A DNA stretch of 64,000 nt from Pseudomonas sediminis (GCF_002741105.1 NZ_NIQU01000001.1:186001-250000); one strand, 5' to 3'; counted from the stretch's first letter, positions 44,694-55,535 are shown. Notes: generated by a model from the letters alone, not told the origin. Numbers and translations: made by a program.

Positions 44694-45659
44694 TCAATCC
44701 TCCGGTTTGAAAATGACGCGACGCTGCCTGTACCGACTGTCGAAGGTAGCGCGATCCAATTGTTGCATCTCGGGAATACGCCCGACGTTACGTACAGCTG
44801 CAACGGCCGAGTTGTCGAACGGTGCATCGCCACTGGAGCGCGATACGCTGGCGTTGGTCACGGTGCCGTCGGGCAGCATCTGGATCAACAACTCGACACT
44901 CATGCCGCGGCGCGCCGACATCGGTCGCTGCCAGTTCTCGGTAATCAGCTTGATGATCAGATCATCGAGGTTACCGGCCACCTGATCCCCATGGGTTTCA
45001 GCCAGCGCCTGCTGGTTCTGTACGTTGTCCGACAGCAACTCGGCCAACGCTGCCGCTTTCTGGTCTTCTGCCGCCTTGCGTCGGGCATCTTCAGCCTTGC
45101 GCTTGGCATCCTCGGCAGCTTTCTTCTTCGCTGCCTCGGCGGCTGCCGCCTTCTTTTTAGCCTCGTCTGCAGCGGCCTTTTTCTTGGCCTCTTCAGCGGC
45201 TTTTTTCTTCGCCTCTTCCTCGGCGCGCTTCTTGGCGATATCGGCCTGGCGTTTCTGCTCGGCGGCCTTCTCGGCCTCGGCTTTCTTCGCCGCTTCGGCC
45301 TTTCGAGCTTCTTCGGCCTGCTTTTGTTCCTCGGCTTTCTTGGCCGCGGCTACCTTCTGCGCTTCGGCCTGGGCCTGCTTCTGCTCTTCGGCTTTCTTCT
45401 GTTCCAGCCTTTCGGTCTCGAACTGTGGCGCCGAAGTCTTCTGCGCTTCGCCTGCAACCTTCTGCGTGGTCTGCGTGGTGGCCTGGCTCTGCGACTGCAA
45501 CTGATACAGCGTAGCCTGCACCACTGGGCGTGCCGGTGGCAGTTCCGGGGTGAAGGCGAAACTGACGAACAGCATCGCGAACATCAGGACGTGCAGACCC
45601 ACCGCCCAAACCACGGGCCAGAAGTAGCTTTCCGATTGCGAACGCTCGGTTTGCTGCAT
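44694..45659 (-). CDS. tolA: Tol-Pal protein TolA
   Basis: TolA spans from the inner membrane to the outer envelope. The protein has 321 residues: one membrane helix at about 15-38 ([20 protein letters not shown]), then a long alanine-, lysine- and glutamate-rich helix at about 75-215 (repeated KKAEEQK and [10 protein letters not shown] types) and a globular C-terminal domain at about 225-320. It overlaps tolR by one base. The repetitive middle is a likely place for length variation. Confidence 0.95.
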   Translation of the reverse strand: MQQTERSQSESYFWPVVWAVGLHVLMFAMLFVSFAFTPELPPARPVVQATLYQLQSQSQATTQTTQKVAGEAQKTSAPQFETERLEQKKAEEQKQAQAEAQKVAAAKKAEEQKQAEEARKAEAAKKAEAEKAAEQKRQADIAKKRAEEEAKKKAAEEAKKKAAADEAKKKAAAAEAAKKKAAEDAKRKAEDARRKAAEDQKAAALAELLSDNVQNQQALAETHGDQVAGNLDDLIIKLITENWQRPMSARRGMSVELLIQMLPDGTVTNASVSRSSGDAPFDNSAVAAVRNVGRIPEMQQLDRATFDSRYRQRRVIFKPED

Positions 45660-46111
45660 CAGGGAGCCTCGGTAATCAGTCCGACGTTGCCCACGTCGGC
45701 CTGCTGCAGACCGCCCATGGCCGACATCACAGTGCCGTAATCGACCGTGCGATCACCACGCACGAATACCTGCACCTGCTTACCCTGACGACGGTTCTCG
45801 GCAATGATCGCCGACACGGCCTGAGTCATCTGCTCGAGGGTCGAAGCACGTTCCTGCTCGGTATCGACGTCGACCTCGCTGCCCATGTTCCAGTAGTAGG
45901 TCTTGTCAGCCTTGATGGAAATGGTCAGCACCTGGGCGTCGTTATCCTGCGGCAGCGCTTCACTGCTGACCTTGGGCAGATCGACCTTGACGCCCTGATT
46001 GAGCATCGGCGCGGTGACCATGAAGATGACCAGCAGTACCAACATCACGTCGATGTAGGGCACCACGTTCATCTCGGCGACCGGTTTGCGTCTGTTGCGA
46101 ATTCTCGCCAT
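45659..46111 (-). CDS. tolR: Tol-Pal protein TolR
   Basis: TolR, with TolQ, forms the proton-driven motor of the Tol system. The protein has 150 residues and one membrane helix at about 18-38 carrying the essential aspartate D21 in VPYIDVMLVLLVIF. The periplasmic domain includes VFVRGDRTVDYGTVM. It is 27 bases downstream of tolQ and overlaps tolA. Confidence 0.96.
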   Translation of the reverse strand: MARIRNRRKPVAEMNVVPYIDVMLVLLVIFMVTAPMLNQGVKVDLPKVSSEALPQDNDAQVLTISIKADKTYYWNMGSEVDVDTEQERASTLEQMTQAVSAIIAENRRQGKQVQVFVRGDRTVDYGTVMSAMGGLQQADVGNVGLITEAP

Positions 46112-46138
46112 GGTTAAAACCTGTCCTCTTCGCTCGCC

Positions 46139-46834
46139 TTAGTCTTCCGAGGTGTGCACTTTGCGGTGCAGGATGGCCTGGAACTCGTCGGCGAAGGTGT
46201 AGTAACGGCCGATCAGCATTTCGCTGCGGGCAGAGAAGCGGTTGTAGGCGATGACCGCCGGGATTGCTGCGAACAGGCCGATGGCGGTAGCGATCAGCGC
46301 TTCTGCAATGCCCGGTGCCACGGTAGCCAGCGTGGCTTGCTGCACCTGAGCCAGACCGCGGAAGGAGTTCATGATGCCCCATACGGTGCCGAACAGGCCG
46401 ATATAGGGGCTGGTGGAACCGACGGTTGCCAGGAACGGCAGAGCGGTCTCCAATTTTTCCTCTTCACGGGAGATGGCCACACGCATGGCGCGCGCCACAC
46501 CGTCCATCACCGCATCCGGGTCGACGCCCTGCTGCTGACGCAGACGGGAGAACTCCTTGAAGCCGGCACGGAAAATCTGCTCCAGACCGGAATCCGGGTC
46601 CGGGTTGCTGCCCGCCTGGCGGTACAGTTTGGACAGGTCGATGCCGGACCAGAAGCGATCTTCGAAGTTGTCCAGCGCACGCTTGGCGGCGCGGATGGCA
46701 TTGCTGCGCTGGAAGATCATCACCCAGGAAATGACCGAGGCGGCCACCAGGGTCAGCATGACCAGCTGCACCACAAAGCTGGCGTTACTGATCAGACTCC
46801 ACATCGACATATGGTCAACGGCGTTAGCTTCCAC
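46139..46834 (-). CDS. tolQ: Tol-Pal protein TolQ
   Basis: TolQ is the three-helix inner-membrane channel subunit of the ExbB/MotA family. The protein has 231 residues and starts with GTG at 46834, with AGGAGAG upstream. Helices lie at about 15-36, 138-158 and 172-194; the motifs LPFLATVGSTSPYIGLFGTV and GIAEALIATAIGLFAAIPAV are typical. It follows ybgC by two bases. Confidence 0.96.
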   Translation of the reverse strand: MEANAVDHMSMWSLISNASFVVQLVMLTLVAASVISWVMIFQRSNAIRAAKRALDNFEDRFWSGIDLSKLYRQAGSNPDPDSGLEQIFRAGFKEFSRLRQQQGVDPDAVMDGVARAMRVAISREEEKLETALPFLATVGSTSPYIGLFGTVWGIMNSFRGLAQVQQATLATVAPGIAEALIATAIGLFAAIPAVIAYNRFSARSEMLIGRYYTFADEFQAILHRKVHTSED

Positions 46835-46836
46835 GC

Positions 46837-47289
46837 TTACTCTCCTGCTGCAATTAAACCCGGCGCCTGCGTCCCGGCGAACGCATGTCGCAGGGTTTCG
46901 GGGATAGCCCGGGGTTTCAAGTTGTCGGCGCGCACACAGGCCACCAGAAACTGCCCTTCACAGAGCAGCACATCATCCGTAGCCCGCCTGACCTGTTGAC
47001 GAAAGCGCAGGCTGGCACGGTTCAATTCGATCACATCGGCGCTGATCACCAGCTCGTCATCCAGTCGCGCCGGCGCGTGATAGCGCGCCTCGGCCGAATG
47101 CACGACGAACAACAGGCCCTCACCGGCAAGCGTCGACTGGGCATAACCCAGCTCACGCAGGCGCTCGGTGCGAGCCCGCTCCATGAATTTGAGATAGTTG
47201 ACGTAGTAGACGATGCCGCCTGCATCGGTGTCTTCGTAATAGACCCGGCAATGGTGGCTGAACGGCTGGACTCCGTTTTGCGCGCGCAT
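46837..47289 (-). CDS. ybgC: YbgC acyl-CoA thioesterase
   Basis: YbgC is a hotdog-fold thioesterase that is the first gene of the Tol-Pal operon in most gammaproteobacteria. The protein has 150 residues, with the catalytic aspartate D22 in YYEDTDAGG and the following [14 protein letters not shown]. It is 53 bases downstream of ruvB, so both runs may be one long transcript or be separated by a promoter in that gap. Confidence 0.94.
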   Translation of the reverse strand: MRAQNGVQPFSHHCRVYYEDTDAGGIVYYVNYLKFMERARTERLRELGYAQSTLAGEGLLFVVHSAEARYHAPARLDDELVISADVIELNRASLRFRQQVRRATDDVLLCEGQFLVACVRADNLKPRAIPETLRHAFAGTQAPGLIAAGE

Positions 47290-47342
47290 ACTCTAGTCCC
47301 CGGCCTGCTGCTTGCCAATCCGGGCTGGTAACAATTTTTTCG

Positions 47343-48395
47343 TCATTCGTCACCTGCCGCGAAAAGATCACCAGCGACCTGCTCGCCAGCACGCTTGGGG
47401 ATGTTCAGCCCGAAGTGCAGATAGGCATGACGAGTGACCACGCGCCCGCGCGGCGTGCGCATCATGTAGCCCTGTTGAATCAGATACGGCTCGAGCACAT
47501 CCTCGATGGTATGGCGCTCTTCACCTATCGCTGCAGCCAGGCTGTCGAGCCCCACCGGACCGCCGTCGAACTTCTCGATCATGGCCAGCAGCAGGCGGCG
47601 GTCGGAATGGTCGAAGCCGCGCTCGTCGACATCCAGCAGATTCAGCGCCTGATCGGCGGTCGACTGAGAGATGTGGCCATTGCCGCGCACTTCGGCGAAG
47701 TCGCGCACACGACGCAGCAGGCGGTTGGCGATACGCGGAGTGCCACGCGCGCGACGGGCGATCTCATAGGCGCCCTTGGCTTCGATGGGCAGGCCGAGAA
47801 TCCCCGCGGAGCGCGAGACGATAGTGGCCAGGTCGTCGATACCGTAGAACTCCAGGCGCTGAACGATACCGAAGCGGTCACGCAGCGGATTGGTCAGCAT
47901 GCCGGCACGGGTGGTGGCGCCAACCAGGGTGAAGGGCGGCAGATCCAGCTTGATCGAGCGGGCCGCTGGGCCTTCGCCAATCATGATGTCAAGCTGAAAA
48001 TCCTCCATCGCCGGATACAGCACTTCCTCGACCACCGGCGACAGGCGGTGAATCTCGTCGATGAACAGTACATCGCCGCTTTCCAGGTTGGTCAGCAGCG
48101 CAGCCAGATCGCCCGGGCGTTCAAGCACTGGGCCTGAGGTGCTCTTGATCGAGCTGCCCATTTCTTCGGCGATGATATTGGCCAGGGTGGTCTTGCCCAG
48201 CCCTGGCGGGCCGAAGATCAGCGTGTGGTCGAGCGCTTCGGCCCTACCCCGCGCAGCCTGAATGAACAGCGCCATCTGTTCACGCACGACGGGCTGACCG
48301 ATGTAATCGGCCAGGCGCAACGGGCGAATGGCACGATCCTGCTGTTCTTCGCGCTCACGTGGGCTGGCGGTAATCAGGCGATCGGCTTCGATCAT
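47343..48395 (-). CDS. ruvB: Holliday-junction helicase RuvB
   Basis: RuvB is the AAA+ motor that moves Holliday junctions with RuvA. The protein has 350 residues, with Walker [10 protein letters not shown] at about 61-69, Walker [10 protein letters not shown] and the sensor GATTRAG. I start at ATG 48395 (MIEADRLI); a TTG one codon earlier gives the longer frame. It lies 13 bases after ruvA. Confidence 0.97.
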   Translation of the reverse strand: MIEADRLITASPREREEQQDRAIRPLRLADYIGQPVVREQMALFIQAARGRAEALDHTLIFGPPGLGKTTLANIIAEEMGSSIKSTSGPVLERPGDLAALLTNLESGDVLFIDEIHRLSPVVEEVLYPAMEDFQLDIMIGEGPAARSIKLDLPPFTLVGATTRAGMLTNPLRDRFGIVQRLEFYGIDDLATIVSRSAGILGLPIEAKGAYEIARRARGTPRIANRLLRRVRDFAEVRGNGHISQSTADQALNLLDVDERGFDHSDRRLLLAMIEKFDGGPVGLDSLAAAIGEERHTIEDVLEPYLIQQGYMMRTPRGRVVTRHAYLHFGLNIPKRAGEQVAGDLFAAGDE

Positions 48396-48408
48396 CAATA
48401 GGGTTCCA

Positions 48409-49014
48409 CTAAACCATGCCGCGCAGCGCGCGTCGGATCAAATCTTCACTGCTCATGCCATCTTCCTTGACGGCAGCAACGGCTCGACTGGCTTCCTGCG
48501 GTTTGTAACCGAGGGAGATCAGCGCGCTGACGGCGTCATTCTCCGCGCTTGAGACTGCCTGAGCCAGTTGAGGTTCAACCACCAAGGGCGCAATGGACGG
48601 GATCGACTCCCAGGCCTTGAAGCGATCCTTGAGCTCGACCAGCAGACGCTCTGCAGTTTTCTTGCCGACTCCAGGCACCTTGACCAGCGCTGCGGTGTCC
48701 TGAGCCTGTACGCAACGCACCAACTCATCGACCTCCAGCCCCGACATCAATGCAAGCGCCAGCTTGGGGCCGACACCATTGAGACGAATCAGCTCGCGAA
48801 ACAGCTCACGCTCGCGCTTTTCGAAGAAGCCATACAACAAATGCGCATCTTCACGCACCACAAGGTGGGCATGCAGGGTTACCGGCTCGCCCACCGCAGG
48901 CAGACGATAAAGGGTCGTCATCGGTACTTCCAGCTCATAACCGACGCCATTCACATCCAGAAGCAAATGCGGCGGCTGCTTCTCCGCCAGGGTGCCGCGC
49001 AAACGTCCGATCAC
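48409..49014 (-). CDS. ruvA: Holliday-junction binding protein RuvA
   Basis: RuvA binds four-way junctions as a tetramer. Starting with GTG at 49014 ([11 protein letters not shown]) it has 201 residues, the pseudomonad length. It shows domain I ([10 protein letters not shown]), the helix-hairpin-helix motifs [10 protein letters not shown] and [12 protein letters not shown], and a C-terminal RuvB-contact domain. AAGGAAAC lies before the GTG. There is no ATG at the natural N-terminus. Confidence 0.96.
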   Translation of the reverse strand: MIGRLRGTLAEKQPPHLLLDVNGVGYELEVPMTTLYRLPAVGEPVTLHAHLVVREDAHLLYGFFEKRERELFRELIRLNGVGPKLALALMSGLEVDELVRCVQAQDTAALVKVPGVGKKTAERLLVELKDRFKAWESIPSIAPLVVEPQLAQAVSSAENDAVSALISLGYKPQEASRAVAAVKEDGMSSEDLIRRALRGMV

Positions 49015-49034
49015 CGCTGTTTCCTTTGATTCGA

Positions 49035-49559
49035 TTACAAACGAAGGCGACCACCGCGCCGCTTGGCGCCGGCCAGCCCATGAGGAATGAGACTCTGTCG
49101 ATGGTGCGCATGGCACAAGGCGATACCCAGGGCATCGGAAGCGTCGATCTGCGGCTTCTGCACCAACTTGAGCAGGTGCATGACCATCATCTGTACCTGC
49201 TGCTTGTCCGCTGCCCCGGTACCGACCACGGCCTGCTTGACCTGAGTGGCGGTGTACTCGCTGACTTCCAACCCAGCTTCCACTGCGGCGACGATGGCGG
49301 CGCCTCGCGCCTGCCCGAGCTTGAGCGCCGAGTCGGCATTGCGCGCCATGAACACCTGCTCGATGCCCATGGTCACCGGTCCATGGGTACGAATAACTTC
49401 GCTGACGCCGCGAAAGACGATCTGCAGGCGCTCAGCCAGCGGCCCGTTGCCGGTACGAATGCAACCCGACGCCACGTACTCGCAACCGCGCCCGGTATCA
49501 CGCACCACGCCATAGCCGGTAATACGCGAACCCGGGTCGATGCCTAGAATCAGGGTCAT
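49035..49559 (-). CDS. ruvC: Crossover junction endodeoxyribonuclease RuvC
   Basis: RuvC resolves Holliday junctions by paired nicks. The protein has 174 residues, with the first catalytic aspartate D8 in [13 protein letters not shown], the acid in [11 protein letters not shown] and the final acidic cluster [15 protein letters not shown]. It heads the ruvC-ruvA-ruvB series. A palindromic repeat lies upstream, separating it from yebC. Confidence 0.97.
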   Translation of the reverse strand: MTLILGIDPGSRITGYGVVRDTGRGCEYVASGCIRTGNGPLAERLQIVFRGVSEVIRTHGPVTMGIEQVFMARNADSALKLGQARGAAIVAAVEAGLEVSEYTATQVKQAVVGTGAADKQQVQMMVMHLLKLVQKPQIDASDALGIALCHAHHRQSLIPHGLAGAKRRGGRLRL

Positions 49560-49652
49560 ATCAGCAACTGTCTATTTATCCAGTTGGCGAGTATACGGGG
49601 CTGCCAATGCGCCGTCACTCGTGGAGCACTGGTGAAACCAGAGAAAACCGCA

Positions 49653-49723
49653 GGGTGGGCCGGGCGGCGATCCGCTTCAGCCCACCTGGGTCGCGCTGCA
49701 TGGCGGGCTTGCCCGGCCCACCC
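49653..49723. repeat. Inverted repeat with perfect 13-bp arms
   Basis: GGGTGGGCCGGGC at 49653-49665 is the exact reverse complement of 49711-49723. Between them lies CGATCCGCTTCAGCCCACC-type filler. It sits after yebC and before ruvC, and may end the yebC transcript. Confidence 0.7.
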
Positions 49724-49746
49724 CAAGCATCCAGGCGATAAGCTGC

Positions 49747-50496
49747 TTAGCTCAGCTGCTCCATGATCTCGTCGGCCACGTCGGCGTTGTGGTAGACGTT
49801 CTGCACATCGTCCAGATCTTCGAGCATGTCGATCAGCTTGAACACCTTCTGCGCGGTTTCCAGATCGGCGATCGGCGCACTGATCGAAGGGATCATGGCG
49901 ATCTCCGCTTCCTCGGCCTTGAAACCAGCTGCACTCAGCGCTTCGTTGACGGCATGAAATTCGGTGAAGCTGGTCGACACCAGGCCTGAACCGTCTTCGC
50001 CCATTTCCACGTCGTCAGCACCAGCCTCCAACGCAGCTTCCATCAGGGCATCCTCATCGACGCCCGGCGCGAAGCTGATCTGACCCTTGCGGTAGAACAT
50101 GTAGGCGACCGAACCATCAGTGCCCAGGTTGCCACCGCACTTGGTAAAGGCATGGCGCACTTCGGCGGCAGTACGATTGCGGTTATCGGTCATCACCTCG
50201 ACGATGATCGCCACGCCGCTTGGCGCGTAACCTTCGTAGCTGAACTCGACGACGTTGTCGGCTTCGTTGTTGCCGGCACCGCGAGCGATGGCGCGATCTA
50301 TCACGTCACGCGACATATTGTTGGTCAGCGCCTTGTCCACGGCCAGACGCAGGCGCGGGTTGTCCGCAGGAATCGGGCCACCGTGCTTGGCGGCGACCGT
50401 CAGCTCACGAATCAGCTTGGTGAAGATCTTGCCGCGCTTGGCGTCTTGACGCCCTTTGCGGTGCTTGATGTTGGCCCACTTGGAATGACCGGCCAT
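49747..50496 (-). CDS. yebC: YebC/PmpR/TACO1-family protein
   Basis: 249 residues starting with the family's [13 protein letters not shown]. Long labelled a transcription regulator (PmpR represses a quorum-sensing gene in P. aeruginosa), YebC-type proteins now also appear to help ribosomes through difficult sequences. The acidic central part and [17 protein letters not shown] near the end are typical. It lies 105 bases downstream of aspS on the same strand. Confidence 0.93.
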   Translation of the reverse strand: MAGHSKWANIKHRKGRQDAKRGKIFTKLIRELTVAAKHGGPIPADNPRLRLAVDKALTNNMSRDVIDRAIARGAGNNEADNVVEFSYEGYAPSGVAIIVEVMTDNRNRTAAEVRHAFTKCGGNLGTDGSVAYMFYRKGQISFAPGVDEDALMEAALEAGADDVEMGEDGSGLVSTSFTEFHAVNEALSAAGFKAEEAEIAMIPSISAPIADLETAQKVFKLIDMLEDLDDVQNVYHNADVADEIMEQLS

Positions 50497-50565
50497 AACT
50501 CACTCCATCTATACGGTTTTCACAATTCCCGGGGCGAGAGCGCTAGAGTCTCCACACCCCATAAC

Positions 50566-50597
50566 GAAGAAGCCTGGGATCTCCAGGCTTCTTTTGC
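50566..50597. terminator. Terminator after aspS
   Basis: AAGAAGCCTGG and CCAGGCTTCTT pair around a GATCT centre, with TTTTG on the plus strand side. It lies just past the aspS stop; on the minus strand the trailing sequence is TTCG, so termination there may be partial and allow yebC to be read. Confidence 0.65.
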
Positions 50598-50601
50598 AGG
50601 C

Positions 50602-52377
50602 TTATTCGGCCTTGGGTTGCTCGCGCAGACGGATATGCAGCTCGCGCAGAGACTTGTTGTCGACGATGCCCGGCGCCTGGGTCATGACACAGGCCGCGCT
50701 CTGGGTTTTCGGGAAGGCGATCACTTCACGAATCGACGAAGCACCGGTCATCAGCATCACCAGACGATCCAGGCCAAAGGCCAGGCCACCATGGGGCGGC
50801 GCACCGTACTTCAGTGCGTCGAGCAGGAAGCCGAACTTCTCCTGCTGCTCCTCTTCGCTGATGCCGAGCACGCGGAACACGGTCTGCTGCATGGCTTTGT
50901 CGTGGATACGGATCGAACCGCCACCCAGCTCGGTGCCGTTGAGCACCATGTCATAGGCACGCGACAACGCGGCGGACGGGTTGGCTTCCAGTTCCTCGGG
51001 GCTGCAGCTCGGCGAGGTGAACGGGTGGTGCATGGCGGTCAGGCTGCCATCGTCGTTTTCCTCGAACATCGGGAAGTCGACGACCCACAGCGGCGCCCAC
51101 TCACAGGTCAGCAGGTTCAGATCATGACCCAGCTTGATACGCAGCGCGCCCAGGGCCTCGCTGACGACCTTGGCCTTGTCGGCGCCGAAGAACACGATAT
51201 CGCCATCGACAGCGCCAACGCGATCGAGGATGACATTGATGTTGTCCAGCGGGATGTTCTTGACGATCGGCGACTGCAAACCGTCAACGCCAGCCGCGCG
51301 CTCATTGACCTTGATGTAGGCCAGGCCCTTGGCACCGTAGATGCCGACGAACTTGGTGTAGTCGTCGATTTGCTTGCGCGGCATGCTCGCCCCGCCCGGA
51401 ACGCGCAGCGCGGTGACGCGGCATTTCGGATCGTTGGCCGGGCCGGCGAATACCTTGAACTCGACGTCCTTGAGCTGATCTTCCACATCCACCAGTTCCA
51501 GCGGAATGCGCAGGTCCGGCTTGTCCGAACCAAAGCGGCGCATGGCTTCGGCCAGGGTCATGTGCGGCAGTTCGCCGAATTCGACGCCCAGCACTTCCTT
51601 GAACAGGTTGCGCACCATGGTCTCGGTGATGTCCATGATGTCTTTTTCATCGAGGAAGCTGGTCTCGATGTCGATCTGGGTGAATTCCGGCTGGCGGTCG
51701 GCACGCAGGTCTTCGTCGCGGAAGCACTTGGCGATCTGGTAGTAGCGATCGAAGCCAGCGACCATCAACAACTGCTTGAACAGCTGCGGCGACTGCGGCA
51801 GGGCGAAGAAACTGCCGGCGTGGGTGCGGCTCGGTACCAGATAGTCGCGCGCACCTTCAGGGGTAGCGCGGGTCAGGATCGGCGTTTCGACGTCAAGGAA
51901 GCCATTGTCGTCCAGGTAGCGACGGATACTCGAAGTGATGCGCGAGCGCAGCTTGAGCTTCTCGGCCATTTCCGGACGACGCAGATCGATGAAGCGATAG
52001 CGCAGGCGGGTTTCTTCGCCGACGTCGGTGTATTCGTTGAGCGGGAACGGCGGGGTTTCCGCCTCGTTGAGCACTTCAAGCTCGTAGCCCAGCACTTCGA
52101 TGGCACCGCTGGCCATGTTGGCGTTGCGCGCGCCTTCCGGACGCAGGCGCACCTTGCCAGTGATCTTGACTACATATTCGCTACGTACACGGTCGGCCTT
52201 GGCGAAGGTCTCGGCACGATCAGGGTCGAATACCACCTGAGCTAGGCCTTCACGATCACGGATATCGAGGAAAATCACCCCGCCATGGTCACGGCGACGG
52301 TGTACCCAGCCGCAAAGGGTGATTTCCTGGCCATCCAGGCTCTCGTTCAACTGGCCGCAATAGTGGCTGCGCATCAT
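50602..52377 (-). CDS. aspS: Aspartyl-tRNA synthetase
   Basis: 591 residues. It has an N-terminal anticodon-binding OB fold ([21 protein letters not shown]), class II motif 2 ([18 protein letters not shown]), the bacterial insertion domain GAD and motif 3 ([12 protein letters not shown]). In pseudomonads the enzyme is normally non-discriminating and also charges tRNA-Asn, if no AsnRS is present; that cannot be told from this window. [10 protein letters not shown] is the usual pseudomonad start. Confidence 0.97.
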   Translation of the reverse strand: MMRSHYCGQLNESLDGQEITLCGWVHRRRDHGGVIFLDIRDREGLAQVVFDPDRAETFAKADRVRSEYVVKITGKVRLRPEGARNANMASGAIEVLGYELEVLNEAETPPFPLNEYTDVGEETRLRYRFIDLRRPEMAEKLKLRSRITSSIRRYLDDNGFLDVETPILTRATPEGARDYLVPSRTHAGSFFALPQSPQLFKQLLMVAGFDRYYQIAKCFRDEDLRADRQPEFTQIDIETSFLDEKDIMDITETMVRNLFKEVLGVEFGELPHMTLAEAMRRFGSDKPDLRIPLELVDVEDQLKDVEFKVFAGPANDPKCRVTALRVPGGASMPRKQIDDYTKFVGIYGAKGLAYIKVNERAAGVDGLQSPIVKNIPLDNINVILDRVGAVDGDIVFFGADKAKVVSEALGALRIKLGHDLNLLTCEWAPLWVVDFPMFEENDDGSLTAMHHPFTSPSCSPEELEANPSAALSRAYDMVLNGTELGGGSIRIHDKAMQQTVFRVLGISEEEQQEKFGFLLDALKYGAPPHGGLAFGLDRLVMLMTGASSIREVIAFPKTQSAACVMTQAPGIVDNKSLRELHIRLREQPKAE

Positions 52378-52857
52378 GATCGTGTTTCGCTTCTCTGAGG
52401 TCTTGGATAGGTCAGGCAGCCCCCAACGCCCTGGGCAGGAGCTACACCGCAGCGAACGTCCAACCGTACGCCGCGCTTCGATAAAGAGCGGGATTATATA
52501 GCGTAAATCGTCATGACGCAGCCGCCCGGCAGATGCCTTCTATAAATGAAGAGCGCCTCTCGCCTAGAGAAAGACCATGGACCAAGCCCCTCGCAACGAG
52601 CAACCCCAGCGCTCTGCAGGAGGGTTTCAGCCCTGCCCCAGCCAATGTAGTTTCAGCGCAGCAAGCATTTTGCCGCACACAAGATTGACGCCCAGCCAGG
52701 GCAAGCTTTATTGGCCCCAGCTGAACCGTACGCTATCAATAGCCTCTAACCATCGCTTTCATTGATATAAGCCAAGATCACCCCGACGCCCTGCGTGTTA
52801 GGCTCTCATCAACATTGCGGGATAGACACCCTGGGCTCACCTGAAAGGAGAAAAGCC
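52378..52857. other. Long non-coding gap between aspS and dps
   Basis: 480 bases with no convincing gene. A 62-codon frame at 52577 has no ribosome site and an atypical composition. The gap should hold the divergent promoters of aspS and dps; dps is usually OxyR- and stationary-phase-controlled, but I do not see a certain site. I see no hairpin strong enough to call an RNA gene. Confidence 0.4.
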
Positions 52858-53328
52858 ATGGAAATCAATATCGGAATCGCCGAACAGGATCGCGCCGCCA
52901 TCGCCGAAGGCCTCTCGCGCCTGCTGGCTGACACCTACACCCTGTATCTGAAGACCCATAACTTCCACTGGAACGTCACCGGCCCGATGTTCAACACCCT
53001 GCACCTGATGTTCGAAGGTCAGTACACCGAGCTGGCCCTGGCGGTTGACGCAATCGCCGAACGTATCCGCGCTCTGGGCTTCCCCGCTCCAGGCACATAC
53101 GCCGCGTACTCCCGCCTGTCCTCGATCAAGGAAGAGGAAGGCGTACCCAGCGCGGACGAAATGATCAAGAAACTGGTACAGGGCCAAGAGGCTGTCGTAC
53201 GCACTGCGCGCGGCATTTTCCCGCTGCTGGACAAGGTCAGCGACGAGCCGACTGCCGACCTGCTGACCCAACGCATGCAGGTGCACGAGAAAACCGCGTG
53301 GATGCTGCGCAGCCTGCTCGCTGCTTGA
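52858..53328 (+). CDS. dps: DNA-binding ferritin-like protein Dps
   Basis: 156 residues. Dps forms a 12-subunit shell that oxidises iron with hydrogen peroxide and protects DNA. The ferroxidase residues are H34 and H37 (KTHNFHWNV), D64 and E68 ([10 protein letters not shown]). GAAAGGAG lies just before the ATG at 52858; the frame opens earlier at 52795. It is transcribed divergently from aspS and followed by a terminator. Confidence 0.95.
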   Translation: MEINIGIAEQDRAAIAEGLSRLLADTYTLYLKTHNFHWNVTGPMFNTLHLMFEGQYTELALAVDAIAERIRALGFPAPGTYAAYSRLSSIKEEEGVPSADEMIKKLVQGQEAVVRTARGIFPLLDKVSDEPTADLLTQRMQVHEKTAWMLRSLLAA

Positions 53329-53335
53329 GATGCTC

Positions 53336-53364
53336 AGAGGCCCGGTAATCCGGGCCTTTTCATT
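53336..53364 (+). terminator. Terminator after dps
   Basis: AGAGGCCCGG and CCGGGCCTTTT pair around TAAT, followed by TTTTCATT. Confidence 0.85.
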
Positions 53365-53424
53365 AGGCATGCAGCCCTGCCCTGATCTATGCTCTGGCCA
53401 ATCGTCATTGAGTTTCCGACATTC

Positions 53425-54492
53425 ATGAGTCAGCCAGCCAAACCGCCCAGCATCATCGATTTGTATCCGGAGGAAACCCGCGAGGCGGCCGAACTCCTGA
53501 AGCAAGCCGTGCCACTGATGATGCGTCACGACATCCCACCAAACCCGGTGCACTATGCACTGTGGTACACCTACAGCAGAGGCAGCGAACCCGAGCTCAA
53601 CCGCCGCCTGGACAAGGTGGTCGAAGACTTCGACGTATTCCCGCCGGAAACCGCCAGCCGGCTGTTCCGCGACTACATTATCCGCGGCGAGCTGGAAGAA
53701 GCTCGCGCAGGCCAGCAGCAGGTAATCGAACTGGTCGATGACATCGAAGGCGACGTCTCACGCAGCGTGATCGGTGGCCAGCATTACCAGCAGAGCTTGA
53801 ACCATGGCCTGAGCGCACTGCAGGAGCCCATCATCGATGACCTACCCAGCGTGCTCAGCGAACTGCAGGAAAGCACCCAGCTGATGCAAGACCAGCAGGA
53901 AAAATTCCTCTATCGCCTGCGCGCCGCACAGCAAGAAATCACTCACCTGCGCAGCCAGCTGGAGCGCGCCCATCTTGCAGCAACGCTCGACAGCCTGACC
54001 CGCGTATTCAACCGCCATGCTTTTACCCGCTTACTGGAACGCGCACTGGACGAATCACAACAGGGCCTGGCCCTGGTGATTCTGGATATCGACCACTTCA
54101 AACAGTTCAACGACCAGTACGGCCACCCACTGGGTGACCGCGTACTACAACACGTCGGACAATTATTGCGCGAACTGCTGCCACCGCAGGCGTTTGCCGC
54201 ACGCTACGGCGGCGAAGAGTTCTGCGTGGTGCTGCGCAACTGCGCCAACCTCAACGAAGTTCTCGATTTCGCTGAGCAACTGCGCCACAAGATTCAGTCG
54301 CTGAGAATCAAGGTCAGGCGCACAGACCAGGTTCTGGACAGCATCACTGCGTCCTTCGGCTGCGCCATGGCCGAAGAAGACGACACATTCGAATCGCTGC
54401 TCACGCGCGCCGATGACGCCCTTTATCAGGCCAAACGCGCCGGGCGCAATCAGGTTCACCCGATTACCAGCGAAACGATGCTAAGCGCTTGA
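53425..54492 (+). CDS. GGDEF-domain diguanylate cyclase
   Basis: 355 residues, no membrane segment. The N-terminal 190 residues are helical (ETREAAELLKQAVPLMMRHD, then coiled coil). The C-terminal GGDEF domain carries G262-G-E-E-F in ARYGGEEF, DIDHFKQFND and a normal LSRA-like substrate region (DALYQAKRAGRNQV). There is no RxxD inhibitory site in front of the active site, so product inhibition is not expected. It likely makes cyclic di-GMP in response to an input sensed by the helical domain. Ligand unknown. It follows dps by 97 bases. Confidence 0.9.
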   Translation: MSQPAKPPSIIDLYPEETREAAELLKQAVPLMMRHDIPPNPVHYALWYTYSRGSEPELNRRLDKVVEDFDVFPPETASRLFRDYIIRGELEEARAGQQQVIELVDDIEGDVSRSVIGGQHYQQSLNHGLSALQEPIIDDLPSVLSELQESTQLMQDQQEKFLYRLRAAQQEITHLRSQLERAHLAATLDSLTRVFNRHAFTRLLERALDESQQGLALVILDIDHFKQFNDQYGHPLGDRVLQHVGQLLRELLPPQAFAARYGGEEFCVVLRNCANLNEVLDFAEQLRHKIQSLRIKVRRTDQVLDSITASFGCAMAEEDDTFESLLTRADDALYQAKRAGRNQVHPITSETMLSA

Positions 54493-54647
54493 TTTGAGAA
54501 GCCCTCGGCTTTGCTGTTAAATAGCCTCGCGCGCCGCGCTACCATCCTGCGGCGCCACCAACCTTGTTTACAGGCGCGCCACGGCCGTTCAGCTGGCCAT
54601 TAGCAACGTGCGCTCTCTCCGCAACACCGTGAGTCATCATTCGATCA

Positions 54648-55286
54648 GTGAGTTCATCAAAGATGTTGAAGATTGCCCATCTCGTGACAGGGTTCGCCGC
54701 CCTACTGCTGTCTGCCGTACCCGGTTTGTCCACTTCCTTTCTTACCACGCCGGATGCCATCTATCTGGCCCTGACCGGCTTGCTCAACCTGCTTGCCGCA
54801 TCGCAGCAACAGACTCTCCCCGCCGCGCGCCAACAACTACTGGGGCTGTCCTCGGCTCTATTGATATTGGCTGCCGTGGTACAGAGCTTGATCCTGCTTG
54901 CCCCGCTGCCCAGCATCGGCAGCCAGCCCGCCATCTGGCTGCCGCTGCTGACCCTGGTTATCGCCGTGGCGCTGAGCCTTGCAGCACAACTGAGCAGGCA
55001 GCCGCGTAGCACAGAGCAACGCCCGTCCGCACCACAAGCTAGCGCCAGCACCAGCGCTCCCCAGGATGATCGCGAAACCGGCACGGTCAAGTGGTTCAAT
55101 ACCTCCAAGGGCTTCGGCTTCATTTCCCGCGACTCGGGTGACGATATCTTCGTTCACTTTCGCGCCATTCGTGGCGAGGGCCACCGCGTCCTGGTCGAAG
55201 GCCAACGCGTGGAGTTCTCGGTCATGCAGCGCGACAAAGGTCTGCAGGCTGAAGACGTGATCGCAGCAGCCCCTTCGCGGCGCTGA
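54648..55286 (+). CDS. Membrane-anchored cold-shock-domain protein
   Basis: 212 residues counted from GTG at 54648; the ATG at 54663 ([10 protein letters not shown]) is the alternative and lacks a better ribosome site. The first 115 residues hold about four hydrophobic helices (12-30, 38-55, 66-88, 98-115). An alanine/serine linker follows, then a complete cold-shock domain at about 143-208 with the RNA-binding motifs KGFGFI and DIFVHF. A cold-shock fold fixed to the inner membrane is uncommon. In PAO1 I recall a cold-shock-type gene at the equivalent place (PA0961). Function unknown; it could bind RNA near the membrane. Confidence 0.82.
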   Translation: MSSSKMLKIAHLVTGFAALLLSAVPGLSTSFLTTPDAIYLALTGLLNLLAASQQQTLPAARQQLLGLSSALLILAAVVQSLILLAPLPSIGSQPAIWLPLLTLVIAVALSLAAQLSRQPRSTEQRPSAPQASASTSAPQDDRETGTVKWFNTSKGFGFISRDSGDDIFVHFRAIRGEGHRVLVEGQRVEFSVMQRDKGLQAEDVIAAAPSRR

Positions 55287-55299
55287 GCGGTACGCAAAG

Positions 55300-55325
55300 A
55301 AAAGCCCGGGAAACCGGGCTTTTTC
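55300..55325. terminator. Bidirectional terminator between the cold-shock gene and slyX
   Basis: GAAAAGCCCGG and CCGGGCTTTTTC pair around GAAA and serve both convergent genes. Confidence 0.88.
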
Positions 55326-55328
55326 ATA

Positions 55329-55535
55329 TCAATAGTGCGGTGGCGGGGCCTCATCTTCGGCAGTACCGGCCTGGCTACTCAGCTCTTCCTGGCGTCGCGC
55401 CAGAACCGTCAACTGCAACTGCATCCGCTCGATGCGCTTGCTCTGCTCGACCAGCTCATCGTTCAGCGCCTGAATGGTGTCATCCTGAAAAGCCAGACGG
55501 CTCTCCAGCTCCATGATTCGCGATTCAAGGCTCAT
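55329..55535 (-). CDS. slyX: SlyX protein
   Basis: 68 residues, a short helical coiled-coil ([20 protein letters not shown]) ending in a proline-rich PPPHY tail. The family is widespread and unassigned in function. Its ATG overlaps the stop of the HIT gene by four bases, so they are one transcript. Confidence 0.9.
   Translation of the reverse strand: MSLESRIMELESRLAFQDDTIQALNDELVEQSKRIERMQLQLTVLARRQEELSSQAGTAEDEAPPPHY

Noticed and set aside
50152..52245. 697-codon plus-strand frame
   Set aside because: Shadow of yebC and aspS, which are both certain.
52577..52765. 62-codon plus-strand frame between aspS and dps
   Set aside because: No ribosome site; composition unlike coding sequence.
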